Below, piece after piece: positions 44,789 to 53,503 of a DNA stretch of 64,000 bases. The stretch's first letter is position 1, and each line of letters begins with the position of its first letter. The notes beneath the pieces are model-generated. The model was not told where the DNA came from and searched no databases. It was given only the letters and a program-made list of their open reading frames with translations. A program made the translations under genes and the position numbers. The stretch is from the NCBI RefSeq assembly GCF_005885675.1, contig NZ_VANR01000003.1:124001-188000 (forward strand). The letters run 5' to 3'. The stretch comes from Polaribacter aestuariivivens (GTDB taxonomy: Bacteria; Bacteroidota; Bacteroidia; Flavobacteriales; Flavobacteriaceae).

Positions 44789-45247
44789 TTAATTTAAAGT
44801 ATCTTTTTTAATAGTACCTAAACTATCTTTAACGAGTTTTAAACTGTCTAGTTTCATTTGAATTTTTCTGGCCTTAACTGTAGAATCTTTTCGAATAGAA
44901 TCTAAAACTGTTTTTTGTCTTTTAAAAACTTCACTTCTTTTTTCTAAACTCTTTTTTGCACTGTCTAACAAATCTTGATACATATCAATTTTAGACATGT
45001 AGTACAAATTACTTTCCATAAAACGTGTACTATCAATTTTAAATTTATCGTACACGAAAGGCATGTAATTGATGTTTTTTTCGTTGTTTTTATTTTTAAT
45101 AAATTTAGCACTACCTGCAATAACCATTTCTTGCAATAAAAGACTCATAGTATCTTGTGGAATTAAGTCTTTCGGTTTTTCAAAAATGGTATTACTTGTG
45201 CAAGAAACCAAGAAAGTGACAATAAAAAGGGTGCTTATTTTCTTCAT
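44789..45247 (-). CDS. DUF4296 family lipoprotein
   Basis: 152 aa. The lipoprotein signal is VTFLVSCTSN. The core (KDLIPQDTMSLLLQEMVIAGSAKFI) is the DUF4296 pattern, followed by long helical segments rich in Lys and Ser. The function is unknown. The gene starts 1 bp after the pyrC stop and is linked with pyrC and a glycosyltransferase in the same operon, an order that is common in flavobacteria. Confidence 0.75.
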   Translation of the reverse strand: MKKISTLFIVTFLVSCTSNTIFEKPKDLIPQDTMSLLLQEMVIAGSAKFIKNKNNEKNINYMPFVYDKFKIDSTRFMESNLYYMSKIDMYQDLLDSAKKSLEKRSEVFKRQKTVLDSIRKDSTVKARKIQMKLDSLKLVKDSLGTIKKDTLN

Positions 45248-45248
45248 T

Positions 45249-46586
45249 TTATCTATTAAAAGTAATACGTTTTCCTTTTATATCATCATTAAAAACACCA
45301 TTGTTGTATATTAAATTTCCGTTTACAAAAGTATGTGTTATTGTTGATGAAAATGTAGTTCCTTCAAAAGGAGACCAACCACATTTATATAAAATATTGT
45401 CTTTAGAAACAGTTTGAGATTTGTTTGGATCAATTAAAACCAAATCTGCATAAAAACCTTCTTTTATAAAGCCTCTTTTTTCAATTTGAAATAATTTAGC
45501 AGGATTATGACTCATTTTCTCCACTGCTTTTTCAATTGGAATAACGCCTTCTTTTACCTTTTCTAAAATGGCTACTACAGCATGCTGTACTAATGGACCA
45601 CCACTTGGAGCTTTTTTGTAAACATTAGATTTTTCATCCAAAGTATGTGGAGCATGATCAGTTGCTAAAACGTCAATTCTATCATCTAACAAAGCTTCCC
45701 ATAAACCCAATCTATCTTTTTCTGTTTTTACAGCAGGATTCCATTTAATATGAGTTCCTTTTTCGTCATAATCTTTATTGTTAAACCATAAATGATGTAC
45801 GCATACTTCTGCAGTAATTTGTTTTTCTTCCAAAGGAATGTCATTTCTAAAAAGTTCAGTTTCTTTAGCTGTAGAAACATGAAAAATATGAATTCTAGCG
45901 CCAGTTTTTTTAGCCAATTCAACTGCTTTGGATGAAGAAATATAACAAGCTTCTTCACTTCTAATAATTGGATGGTATTTAATAGGAATATCGTCACCAA
46001 ATTTTTTTGTAAACTCAGCAGTATTTTTTCTAATAGTTGCTTCATCTTCACAGTGTAAAGAAATAATCATTTTTGTAGATGAAAATATTTTTTCTAAAAC
46101 CTCTACATCATCTACCAACATATTTCCAGTAGAAGAACCTAAAAATAATTTAATTCCTGCTACTTTTTTAGGATCTGTTTTGAGTAATTCTTCTAAATTA
46201 TTATTTGTGCCACCAAACATAAAAGAGTAGTTTGCATAGGATGTTTTAGATGCAATTTCAAATTTGTTCTCTAAAAGTTGTTGTGTAGTTGCTTGCGGTA
46301 CTGTATTTGGCTGTTCTATAAAAGTAGTAATTCCACCAGCAACTGCAGCTCTACTTTCTGTTGCTATGTTTGCTTTATGTGTTAGTCCTGGTTCTCTAAA
46401 ATGCACTTGATCGTCTATAAAACCAGGTATTAAATAACTGCCTTTGGCATCAATAATTTCTGCGTTTTCTGGTGCAGTAATTTTAGAAGAAACTTTTTTT
46501 ATGATTTCGTTTTCAATCAAAACATCACCAGTAAAAGTTTTGTTTTCATTAATTATGGTTGCATTTTTTATTAGAATGATGCTCAT
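45249..46586 (-). CDS. pyrC: Dihydroorotase
   Basis: 445 aa. The amidohydrolase fold has the carboxylated Lys in KLFLGSSTGNML, the metal His in SLHCED and HIFHVST, and the catalytic Asp in ATDHAPHT. The usual first HxH reads Gln60-Val-His62 (DDQVHFREPG); the same substitution is known in other Bacteroidota enzymes and is not a disabling change. The reaction closes carbamoyl-aspartate to dihydroorotate in pyrimidine synthesis. It is placed between the GT2 gene (2-bp gap) and DUF4296. Confidence 0.92.
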   Translation of the reverse strand: MSIILIKNATIINENKTFTGDVLIENEIIKKVSSKITAPENAEIIDAKGSYLIPGFIDDQVHFREPGLTHKANIATESRAAVAGGITTFIEQPNTVPQATTQQLLENKFEIASKTSYANYSFMFGGTNNNLEELLKTDPKKVAGIKLFLGSSTGNMLVDDVEVLEKIFSSTKMIISLHCEDEATIRKNTAEFTKKFGDDIPIKYHPIIRSEEACYISSSKAVELAKKTGARIHIFHVSTAKETELFRNDIPLEEKQITAEVCVHHLWFNNKDYDEKGTHIKWNPAVKTEKDRLGLWEALLDDRIDVLATDHAPHTLDEKSNVYKKAPSGGPLVQHAVVAILEKVKEGVIPIEKAVEKMSHNPAKLFQIEKRGFIKEGFYADLVLIDPNKSQTVSKDNILYKCGWSPFEGTTFSSTITHTFVNGNLIYNNGVFNDDIKGKRITFNR

Positions 46587-46588
46587 TT

Positions 46589-47311
46589 TTAATTTTTTGG
46601 TAATCCGTTTATTCTCATTTTTATTACTCCAAAAAGCGCTTCAGAAACAATATTTCCACTCATTTTAGATTTCCCTAAAGTTCTGTCAGTAAAGACTACA
46701 GAAACTTCTTTGATGTTAAAACCATGTTTCCATGCTTTAAATTTCATTTCTATTTGAAAAGCGTACCCAATAAATTTAATTTTATCTAAATTAATGGTTT
46801 CTAGCACTTCACGTTTCCAACAAACAAAACCTGCAGTGGTATCAAACACAGGAATTCTAGTTATAAATCTCACATATTTTGAGGCAAAATAAGACAGTAA
46901 AACTCTTTTCATTGGCCAGTTTACTACGTTTACGCCTTGTGAATATCTTGAGCCTATAGAAACATCTCCACCATTTTTATGACAAGCATTGTACAAACGA
47001 ACCAAATCTTTTGGATTGTGAGAAAAATCTGCATCCATTTCTATAATATACTGGTAATTACGTTTCAAAGCCCATTTAAAACCATGAATGTAGGCAGTTC
47101 CTAAGCCGTTTTTTCCTTTTCTTTTTTCGATAAAAAGTTGGTTTGGAAATTCGATAATTAAGGTATCTACAATAGTTCCAGTTCCATCAGGTGAATTATC
47201 ATCTACAACTAAAATATGGAATCCTTTTTTTTGATTGAAAACTGCTCTAACAATAGCTTCTATATTTTCTTTTTCGTTGTAAGTAGGAATTATGACTAGC
47301 GCGTCTGACAT
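46589..47311 (-). CDS. Polyprenol monophosphomannose synthase-like GT2 glycosyltransferase
   Basis: 240 aa. Nucleotide-sugar motif VVDDNSPDGTG at about residues 35-45, metal-binding DADFSHNP at about 93-100, and a C-terminal amphipathic ending with GVIKMRINGLPKN. It resembles dolichol-phosphate mannose synthase of type III without membrane helices. It would load mannose or a related sugar on a polyprenyl phosphate for lipoprotein, LPS or glycoprotein glycosylation; T9SS cargo and outer-membrane glycoproteins are candidates. It is the first gene of the pyrC operon. Confidence 0.9.
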   Translation of the reverse strand: MSDALVIIPTYNEKENIEAIVRAVFNQKKGFHILVVDDNSPDGTGTIVDTLIIEFPNQLFIEKRKGKNGLGTAYIHGFKWALKRNYQYIIEMDADFSHNPKDLVRLYNACHKNGGDVSIGSRYSQGVNVVNWPMKRVLLSYFASKYVRFITRIPVFDTTAGFVCWKREVLETINLDKIKFIGYAFQIEMKFKAWKHGFNIKEVSVVFTDRTLGKSKMSGNIVSEALFGVIKMRINGLPKN

Positions 47312-47337
47312 AAATTAAATTTCATGTAGTAAGAAAG

Positions 47338-47345
47338 CAAATATA
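47338..47345 (-). promoter_or_regulatory. -7 promoter box of the GT2-pyrC-DUF4296 operon
   Basis: Minus strand TATATTTG, 26 bp before the ATG. It faces the divergent box at 47360. Confidence 0.45.
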
Positions 47346-47359
47346 CATTTTTTAATTAC

Positions 47360-47367
47360 TAATTTTG
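47360..47367 (+). promoter_or_regulatory. -7 promoter box of the DUF4271-hemD genes
   Basis: TAATTTTG lies 24 bp before the GTG start (48 bp before the alternative ATG). The divergent boxes at 47338 and 47360 are only 14 bp apart. Confidence 0.4.
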
Positions 47368-47391
47368 TGTTAATCTTACCAAACCAAAAAA

Positions 47392-48033
47392 GTGCAAGCA
47401 CTAGAAAAAAATTTAATGGACTCATCATGGATAACCATAATCTTGGTTTTTTTGTTAGCACTAATAGTAGTGTTAAAAATGTTAGATTCTGAAAAATTAA
47501 AAGGATATTTTCTAGCGCTGTTAAATAAAGGCTTTGTAGAAACAGAGGTAGAAGAAAATGTTTCTTTTTTAAATACTTTTCACGTTGTACTTTTTATATT
47601 TTCAACCACCATTATTTCTTTAATTACGTACACTTTTATTATTGAAAGTGTAGCTGAATTTGATGTTGATTTTTTATCATTTTTATTAGTATTTACAACT
47701 GTAACAAGTTATTTTTTACTAAAATGGACTTTAGAAACTGCTATTTCTCGTCTTTTTTTAATAAAAAATAGCGTTAAATTTTATTTGGTATCTAAATTTA
47801 GTTACTTGTATTGTATTAGTTTTTTACTGTTTATTGTATTCATAATTATACAGTATAGTTCATTAAACAACAATATTTTATTTTATACAGCTGCTTTTTT
47901 ATTTTTACTAAGATTTGTTTTTCATGTTAGTAATAACAAAAACCTGATTTTTAGTAAGTTGTTTTATTTTATTTTGTACATTTGCGCCTTTGAAATAGCA
48001 CCGCTATTTATACTGTTTAAATTGATGCTTTAA
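47392..48033 (+). CDS. DUF4271 membrane protein
   Basis: 213 aa from GTG 47392; ATG 47416 is an alternative and would lose eight residues. It has about six to seven membrane helices. The position immediately before hemD (17 bp) is conserved in Bacteroidota, which suggests a role linked to haem or tetrapyrrole biosynthesis or its trafficking, but no motif shows a function. Confidence 0.75.
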   Translation: MQALEKNLMDSSWITIILVFLLALIVVLKMLDSEKLKGYFLALLNKGFVETEVEENVSFLNTFHVVLFIFSTTIISLITYTFIIESVAEFDVDFLSFLLVFTTVTSYFLLKWTLETAISRLFLIKNSVKFYLVSKFSYLYCISFLLFIVFIIIQYSSLNNNILFYTAAFLFLLRFVFHVSNNKNLIFSKLFYFILYICAFEIAPLFILFKLML

Positions 48034-48050
48034 AATTAAAACCAAAGCGT

Positions 48051-48797
48051 ATGAAAGTGAAAACGATTTTAGTATCGCAACCTGCACCAAAGACAGAAAC
48101 TTCTCCTTATTTTGATTTGTCTGATAAACAGAAAGTAAAGATAGATTTTAGATCTTTTATTCATGTAGAAGGTATTCCTATTAAAGAAGTAAGAAACCAA
48201 AAAGTTGATTTTAAAAATTTTACTGCGATTATTTTAACCAGTAGAAATGCAGTAGATTATTTTTTTAAAATTGCTGAAGAAATGCGTTTTAAAGTGCCAG
48301 ATGATATGAAATATTTCTGTCAATCTGAAGCTGTTGCATACTATTTACAAAAATACGTTGTGTACAGAAAACGTAAAATTTACGTAGGGAACAGAACGTT
48401 TCCAGAATTAACAAAACTGATTAAAAAACACAAAACCGAAAAGTTTTTACTACCATCTTCAGACAAATTAAAACCTTTAATACCTGAAGAATTAGATAAA
48501 TTAGGTGTAAAATGGACACGTTTAGATTTGTATAGAACTGTAATTAGTGATTTATCGGATTTAGAAAATGTATTTTACGACATTTTAGTGTTTTTCAGTC
48601 CTTCAGGGATAGAATCATTATTTCATAATTTTCCTGAATTCAAGCAAAACAATACTAGAATAGCCGCTTTCGGAAATTCTACAGTACAAGCAGTTACAGA
48701 TGCTGGTTTAAAATGTGATATACAAGCACCATCTCCAGAAACACCATCTATGACTATGGCTTTAGATAAATATATAAAATCTGTAAATAAGAAATAA
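48051..48797 (+). CDS. hemD: Uroporphyrinogen-III synthase
   Basis: 248 aa. Typical HemD landmarks are ILTSRNAVDYFF near residue 63 and the C-terminal VFFSPSGIESLFHNF with AAFGNSTVQAVTDAGLKCD. It closes hydroxymethylbilane with inversion of ring D in haem synthesis. The DUF4271 gene is upstream with a 17-bp gap. A strong bidirectional terminator at 48825 separates it from the convergent radA. Confidence 0.9.
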   Translation: MKVKTILVSQPAPKTETSPYFDLSDKQKVKIDFRSFIHVEGIPIKEVRNQKVDFKNFTAIILTSRNAVDYFFKIAEEMRFKVPDDMKYFCQSEAVAYYLQKYVVYRKRKIYVGNRTFPELTKLIKKHKTEKFLLPSSDKLKPLIPEELDKLGVKWTRLDLYRTVISDLSDLENVFYDILVFFSPSGIESLFHNFPEFKQNNTRIAAFGNSTVQAVTDAGLKCDIQAPSPETPSMTMALDKYIKSVNKK

Positions 48798-48824
48798 TTT
48801 ACTTTTTAAGGTATAAAATTATAG

Positions 48825-48852
48825 AAACCAAGCAGCAATGCTTGGTTTTTTT
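48825..48852. terminator. Bidirectional terminator between hemD and radA
   Basis: AAACCAAGCA and TGCTTGGTTT form a 10-bp stem with a GCAA tetraloop and a T run. The T run overlaps the radA stop codon. Confidence 0.85.
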
Positions 48853-50212
48853 ATGCAAATAAAGTAGCAAAAGCTTCCTCAATCTTTCCTACTAAAATCA
48901 ATTTTATGTTGTGGTTTTTAGAAGAAATTTTGTTGTATTTAGAGGCAACAAAGGTTTTATAACCTAATTTTTCTGCTTCTAAAATTCGCTGGTCAATTTT
49001 TGAAACTGGCCTTATTTCACCTGCTAAACCAACTTCCGCAGCAAAACATACATTAGGGTTAATTGCAATGTCTTGATTTGAGGATAAAATTGCTGCAACC
49101 ACTGCCAAATCAATTGCAGGATCATCTACATTTATGCCTCCAGTAATATTTAAAAAAACATCTTTTGCGCCCAATTTAAAACCTGCTCTTTTTTCTAAAA
49201 CAGCTAAAATCATGTGCAATCGCTTTAAATTATAACCAGTAGTAGAACGTTGTGGAGTTCCATAAACAGCTGTAGAAACCAATGCTTGAATTTCAATCAT
49301 TAATGGTCTAATGCCTTCTAAAGTGCTTGCAATAGCAGTTCCACTTAAATCTGCATCTTTTTTTGAAATTAAAATTTCAGATGGATTGGAAATTTCTCGT
49401 AAACCATTAGAAAGCATTTCATAAATACCCAATTCAGAGGTTGAGCCAAATCGGTTTTTTTGACTTCTTAAAATTCTATAGGTATGATTTCTGTCGCCTT
49501 CAAATTGTAAAACAACATCTACCATGTGTTCTAAAATTTTAGGACCAGCAATGTTTCCTTCTTTATTAATATGACCAATTAATAAAACTGGTGTAGCAGT
49601 TTCTTTGGCGAATTTTATGAGTTCTGCAGAGGTTTCTCTAATTTGAGAAATACTTCCTGGAGAGGCTTCAATATTATTAGTGTGAAGTGTTTGTATGGAA
49701 TCGATTACTAAAACTTCTGGTTCTGTTTCTTCAATATTTTTGAAGATTTGTTGTGTATTGGTTTCAGTTAAAATTAAACAATTAGAGTTTTTCGCATCCA
49801 AACGTTCTGCTCTCATTTTTATTTGAGATTGACTTTCTTCACCAGAAACGTATAATACTTTTTGACGAATGTTTAATGCAACCTGTAATAATAAAGTCGA
49901 CTTTCCAATACCAGGTTCTCCACCTAAAAGCGTTACAGACCCTTTTACCAATCCACCACCTAAAACTGTGTCTAATTCATTGTTGTTGGTAACAACTCTT
50001 TCTTCTGGATTTAGTTGAATATCAGCAATTTTTAAAGGCTTATTGATAACACTTTTTGCTGTTGTAGATTGTTTCCAAACTCTTTTTTCTTCTTTCTGAA
50101 TAACTTCTTCAACAATGGTATTCCATTCTTTACAAGCGCCACATTGCCCAACCCATTTTGCGTGTTGTGTGCCACAATTTTGACAGAAAAAAGTTGTTTT
50201 GGTTTTGGCCAT
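48851..50212 (-). CDS. radA: DNA repair protein RadA
   Basis: 453 aa from ATG 50212 (the frame extends 11 residues further up to 50245, but MAKTKTTFFCQNCG is the family's usual start). The N-terminal zinc finger is C-x2-C-x(n)-C-x2-C (CQNC...CGAC), Walker A GEPGIGKST follows, then the RadA-specific KNRFGSTSE and a C-terminal Lon-like domain. The helicase extends D-loops in recombination and helps process Holliday intermediates. Confidence 0.94.
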   Translation of the reverse strand: MAKTKTTFFCQNCGTQHAKWVGQCGACKEWNTIVEEVIQKEEKRVWKQSTTAKSVINKPLKIADIQLNPEERVVTNNNELDTVLGGGLVKGSVTLLGGEPGIGKSTLLLQVALNIRQKVLYVSGEESQSQIKMRAERLDAKNSNCLILTETNTQQIFKNIEETEPEVLVIDSIQTLHTNNIEASPGSISQIRETSAELIKFAKETATPVLLIGHINKEGNIAGPKILEHMVDVVLQFEGDRNHTYRILRSQKNRFGSTSELGIYEMLSNGLREISNPSEILISKKDADLSGTAIASTLEGIRPLMIEIQALVSTAVYGTPQRSTTGYNLKRLHMILAVLEKRAGFKLGAKDVFLNITGGINVDDPAIDLAVVAAILSSNQDIAINPNVCFAAEVGLAGEIRPVSKIDQRILEAEKLGYKTFVASKYNKISSKNHNIKLILVGKIEEAFATLFA

Positions 50213-50310
50213 TTTTAAAGAGTTTCTAAGATTTGAAAGTAACAAAGTTACAAAGTTTATAGGCTGATAACTTTTAAATATTTAATAAAAATAAGATTTT
50301 CTATTTGTTA

Positions 50311-50406
50311 GCAAATACTTGCGTTAGCGATTGAATGGCTTGTTTGAGCTCTTTTTTATTTTCAAAAAAAGCGAGTAATGAAAGCGCGACCTTTAGGGAA
50401 CGCCCA
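50311..50406. repeat. Intergenic flavobacterial repeat (REP-like)
   Basis: GCGTTAGCGATTGAATGGC (50321-50339), then GAGCTCTTTTTT and AAAAAAAGCGAG forming a stem, then AAAGCGCGACCTTTAGGGAACG. These blocks recur in many flavobacterial genomes as a dispersed intergenic repeat. It lies between radA and the flippase-like gene, on which it does not encroach. Confidence 0.5.
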
Positions 50407-50410
50407 AAAA

Positions 50411-51355
50411 TTATTTCACTTTATTATAAATAGGAAGTATAAGAAATGCCAAACCTCCAAAAACAACAATCATAGCTGTTTGTGCAGTCCACATAATCCA
50501 ACCAAAAGCGGTTGCAGGTTCTGTTTCAATTCCGAATAAAGCCAAAGCACCAGCAACAGCAACTGGATATAAACCTATACCTCCATTGGTTGCAGCTATA
50601 GAAAATCCACCAGCAATAAAGCCAATTAAGATTCCTCCAAAAGGAACTTGTAACCCTTCAATTGCAGGAATTGTTGCCCAAAACATGGCTACGTACATTA
50701 CCCAAATAAAAACAGTATGGAAAATAAAAGCCCATTTGTTTTTCATTTTAAAAATACTGGTAACTCCTTCAATTAAGCCAGAAATGAAGGTTTTGATTTT
50801 TAGTAAAAATCCAGATGTTGCTTTTTTAACATAAAACCTAAAAATAAAAAAGCCAATAATTAATAATACTAAGCCAATAATTATTTTATTTGAATCGAAA
50901 TTTTTGGTAAGTAGGTTGTAAATAAAATCATACTGAACAAAAAGGGTAATTGCAACAATACAAAGCATCATAATTAAATCTGCAATTCTTTCTGCTACAA
51001 TAGTTCCAAAACCTTTTTCAAACGGAACTTTTTCGTAGTTTGCCAAAACTGTAGCTCTTGAAATTTCACCTGCTCTTGGCAATGCTAAATTTACCAAATA
51101 GCCAACTAATACCGCCAAAACACTGTTGGTAAATTTTGGCTTAAAACCCAAAGGCTCTAGCATAAATTTCCACCTATAAGCTCTCGATAAATGACTTAAA
51201 ATTCCGAAAAATAATCCAAGGAAAATCCAGCTATAATTTGCTTCCTTAAAATATTTGCCCAATGTTTCTATGGAAATTTCTGACAAAGAATACCAAACTA
51301 AAAAACCTCCCAAAGCGAGAGGTAATATAATTTTTAAAACTTTTTTGATATTCAA
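50411..51355 (-). CDS. Lysylphosphatidylglycerol synthase/AglD-like membrane protein (YbhN family)
   Basis: 314 aa with about eight membrane helices and the YbhN/LPG_synthase_TM pattern (LSHLSRAYRWKFMLEPLGFKP and GYLVNLALPRAGEISRATVL). Members are thought to flip or traffic lipids. The start is TTG 51355, two bases after the panD stop; no nearer ATG is in frame. It is co-transcribed with panC and panD, which have no known functional link to it. Confidence 0.8.
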   Translation of the reverse strand: MNIKKVLKIILPLALGGFLVWYSLSEISIETLGKYFKEANYSWIFLGLFFGILSHLSRAYRWKFMLEPLGFKPKFTNSVLAVLVGYLVNLALPRAGEISRATVLANYEKVPFEKGFGTIVAERIADLIMMLCIVAITLFVQYDFIYNLLTKNFDSNKIIIGLVLLIIGFFIFRFYVKKATSGFLLKIKTFISGLIEGVTSIFKMKNKWAFIFHTVFIWVMYVAMFWATIPAIEGLQVPFGGILIGFIAGGFSIAATNGGIGLYPVAVAGALALFGIETEPATAFGWIMWTAQTAMIVVFGGLAFLILPIYNKVK

Positions 51356-51357
51356 AA

Positions 51358-51708
51358 CTATGTTAAGGTATTGTCTTTTTCGTTTGGAAAAACTAATTGA
51401 GGTTTAAAAACTTTTGCTTCTTCAAGCTCCATAAAAGCATAAACAATTAAAATTAACACATCACCTACAGCAACCAAACGTGAGGCTGCACCATTTAAGG
51501 TAATTTCACCACTTCCTCTTGGGCCAGGAATTGCATATGTTTCTAAACGATTTCCATTGTTATTGTTTACAATTTGAACACGTTCTCCTTCAATAATTCC
51601 TGCAGCATCCATTAAATCTTCATCAATGGTAATGCTTCCTATATAGTTTAAATCTGCACCTGTAACTTTTACACGGTGGATTTTAGATTTTACAACTTGT
51701 ACTAACAT
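51358..51708 (-). CDS. panD: Aspartate 1-decarboxylase
   Basis: 116 aa. Self-cleavage at Gly24-Ser25 ([17 protein letters not shown]) makes the pyruvoyl cofactor. Catalytic residues downstream include the Arg and Tyr in [14 protein letters not shown]. It makes beta-alanine from aspartate for pantothenate. The panC gene is 27 bp upstream, giving the two branches of pantothenate synthesis together. The -7 box at 51713 would give an additional leaderless panD transcript. Confidence 0.96.
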   Translation of the reverse strand: MLVQVVKSKIHRVKVTGADLNYIGSITIDEDLMDAAGIIEGERVQIVNNNNGNRLETYAIPGPRGSGEITLNGAASRLVAVGDVLILIVYAFMELEEAKVFKPQLVFPNEKDNTLT

Positions 51709-51712
51709 TTGG

Positions 51713-51720
51713 CAAAAATA
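51713..51720 (-). promoter_or_regulatory. -7 promoter box of panD, probably leaderless
   Basis: The minus strand reads TATTTTTGCCAAATG: box, four bases, start codon. The architecture is the same as at 4299 and 58306. It would give panD its own promoter inside the panC-panD operon. Confidence 0.55.
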
Positions 51721-51735
51721 CTATTTTTTTAGTTA

Positions 51736-52584
51736 CTAATTTCTTAAACGAATGTTATCAATTAATCTTATTTTTCCTGCAAAAACCGCAATAAAAGCAC
51801 GATAATTTTTATTAGATTCTTTAGTTTCTGCTGTTTCTAATGTTTTTTCTTCGGCAATCGTAAAATATTCTAACTCTAATAAAGGTTGTTTTTTAAATTG
51901 ATTTTGTACCCATTCGTTAATTTCAGAAGCACTTTTTGTGCCAAATTTTTTTCGAACTTTTTTAAGGGTTTTAAAAATAAATGGTGCAATTTTTCTATGT
52001 TCTTCTGTTAAACGAACATTTCTAGAGCTCATAGCTAAACCATCTTTTTCTCTAAAAATTGGACAACCTTTAATTTTTACAGGAATTTGGTTCTTTTTCA
52101 CCATTTTTTTTATGATTTGTAACTGCTGAAAATCTTTTTGTCCAAAATAAGCTTTATCTGGTTTTACAATTTCAAATAACGTTTTTACAATGGTACCAAC
52201 ACCATCAAAGTGTCCTTCTCTAAATTTTCCTTCCATTTGATGCTCTAAACCATCAAAATTAAACTTTTTTGAAATTATATTCGTGTCATAAATTTCTGCT
52301 ACAGAAGGATGAAATAAAACGTCACAGGAAACAGATTCTAATAGTTTAGTATCATTTTTTAGTGTTTTAGGGTATTTTTTTAAATCTTCTACGTTATCAA
52401 ATTGTGTAGGATTCACAAAAATACTAACCACAACAACGTCATTTTTTTCTTTCGCTTTTTCAATTAAAGACAAATGACCTTTGTGTAAAGCGCCCATTGT
52501 TGGTACAAAACCAATTGTTTTATTTGCCAATTTAATAGTAGCTAAATATTTTTGTAAAGTATCTTTTTCTGTAAAAAATTTCAT
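51736..52584 (-). CDS. panC: Pantothenate synthetase
   Basis: 282 aa. The HIGH-like motif is VPTMGALHKGHLSLIEKA, the pantoate site VFVNPTQF, and the KMSKS-like motif MSSRNVRL. It joins pantoate and beta-alanine with ATP to make pantothenate. It is the first gene of the panC-panD operon and is divergent from the glycogen synthase-like gene. A -7 box (TAAGTTTG on the minus strand) is at 52608. Confidence 0.96.
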   Translation of the reverse strand: MKFFTEKDTLQKYLATIKLANKTIGFVPTMGALHKGHLSLIEKAKEKNDVVVVSIFVNPTQFDNVEDLKKYPKTLKNDTKLLESVSCDVLFHPSVAEIYDTNIISKKFNFDGLEHQMEGKFREGHFDGVGTIVKTLFEIVKPDKAYFGQKDFQQLQIIKKMVKKNQIPVKIKGCPIFREKDGLAMSSRNVRLTEEHRKIAPFIFKTLKKVRKKFGTKSASEINEWVQNQFKKQPLLELEYFTIAEEKTLETAETKESNKNYRAFIAVFAGKIRLIDNIRLRN

Positions 52585-52607
52585 TTTAAAACCATTAGTA
52601 TTGTCTG

Positions 52608-52615
52608 CAAACTTA
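52608..52615 (-). promoter_or_regulatory. -7 promoter box of panC
   Basis: TAAGTTTG on the minus strand, 23 bp before the ATG. Confidence 0.4.
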
Positions 52616-52647
52616 GCATTTTAACACGATATTTGCATATTAATTTG

Positions 52648-52655
52648 TACTTTTG
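52648..52655 (+). promoter_or_regulatory. -7 promoter box of the glycogen synthase-like gene
   Basis: TACTTTTG followed by CAAATCTC, 30 bp before the ATG. It is divergent from the panC box 32 bp away. Confidence 0.5.
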
Positions 52656-52685
52656 CAAATCTCATAATAAAAAGAGTTTGATTTA

Positions 52686-53495
52686 ATGAAGGACAAGAGA
52701 ATATTATTTGTTTCATCGGAAGTTGTACCATACTTGCCAGAAACAGAATTATCGTCAACTTCTTTTAATGCTGCAAAAAACGCACATTCTAAAGGGGTAC
52801 AAACTAGAATTTTCATGCCAAGGTTTGGTGTAATTAACGAAAGAAGACACCAATTACACGAAGTTATTCGTTTATCTGGAATGAATTTAGTGGTAAATGA
52901 TATGGATATGCCATTGATAATAAAAGTTGCCTCTATTCCAAAAGAAAGAATGCAAGTTTATTTTATAGATAACGAAGAATATTTCAAAAGAAAAGCTGTT
53001 TTTACAGATGAAGATGACAAACTTTTTGACGATAATGACGAACGCGCCATTTTCTTTGCAAAAGGAGTTATTGAAACTGTAAAAAAATTAAACTGGGCGC
53101 CAGATATCATTCATGTTCATGGCTGGTTGGCTTCGTTATTACCTCTTTATTTGAGAGAGTTTTACAATGAAGAACCTCTTTTTACAGAAAGCAAAATTGT
53201 AACTTCTATTTACAATAATTCTTTTGAAGGTAATTTAAATGATAAATTGGCAGAAAAAGTTCAGTTTGATTTAAATGAAAATAAAAAAATAGCAACTATA
53301 AAAACACCTAACCATACCAATATTTTAAAGAGTGCTATTGAAAATTCAGACGCAGTTATTCATGGTAGTGAAGATATTTCAGAGGAATTATCTTTATTTA
53401 TTGAAGAGAAAGAAATACCTGTTTTAGGTTTTCAAGAAGAAAATTTTAAAGAAAGTTATTTAAATTTTTATGCTGATTTAATTGCAGTAAAGTAA
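52686..53495 (+). CDS. Glycogen/starch synthase-like GT5 catalytic-domain protein
   Basis: 269 aa, whereas full glycogen synthases are about 480 aa. The sequence matches the N-terminal GT5 domain: start KRILFVSSEVVPYLPE, then VIHVHGWLASLLPLYL and DFIHxH-type motif. The C-terminal GT-B domain is absent. Short forms of this kind are common and intact in flavobacteria, usually next to DUF4270 and glmS, so this is not a pseudogene. It may be a regulator or noncatalytic carbohydrate-binding protein rather than a glucan-elongating enzyme. Confidence 0.8.
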   Translation: MKDKRILFVSSEVVPYLPETELSSTSFNAAKNAHSKGVQTRIFMPRFGVINERRHQLHEVIRLSGMNLVVNDMDMPLIIKVASIPKERMQVYFIDNEEYFKRKAVFTDEDDKLFDDNDERAIFFAKGVIETVKKLNWAPDIIHVHGWLASLLPLYLREFYNEEPLFTESKIVTSIYNNSFEGNLNDKLAEKVQFDLNENKKIATIKTPNHTNILKSAIENSDAVIHGSEDISEELSLFIEEKEIPVLGFQEENFKESYLNFYADLIAVK

Positions 53496-53503
53496 ATTGT
53501 TAT

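Noticed and set aside
45249..46586. Inactive dihydroorotase because the first metal His is Gln
   Set aside because: The Gln-Val-His form occurs in other Bacteroidota dihydroorotases as I recall, and all other catalytic residues are present.
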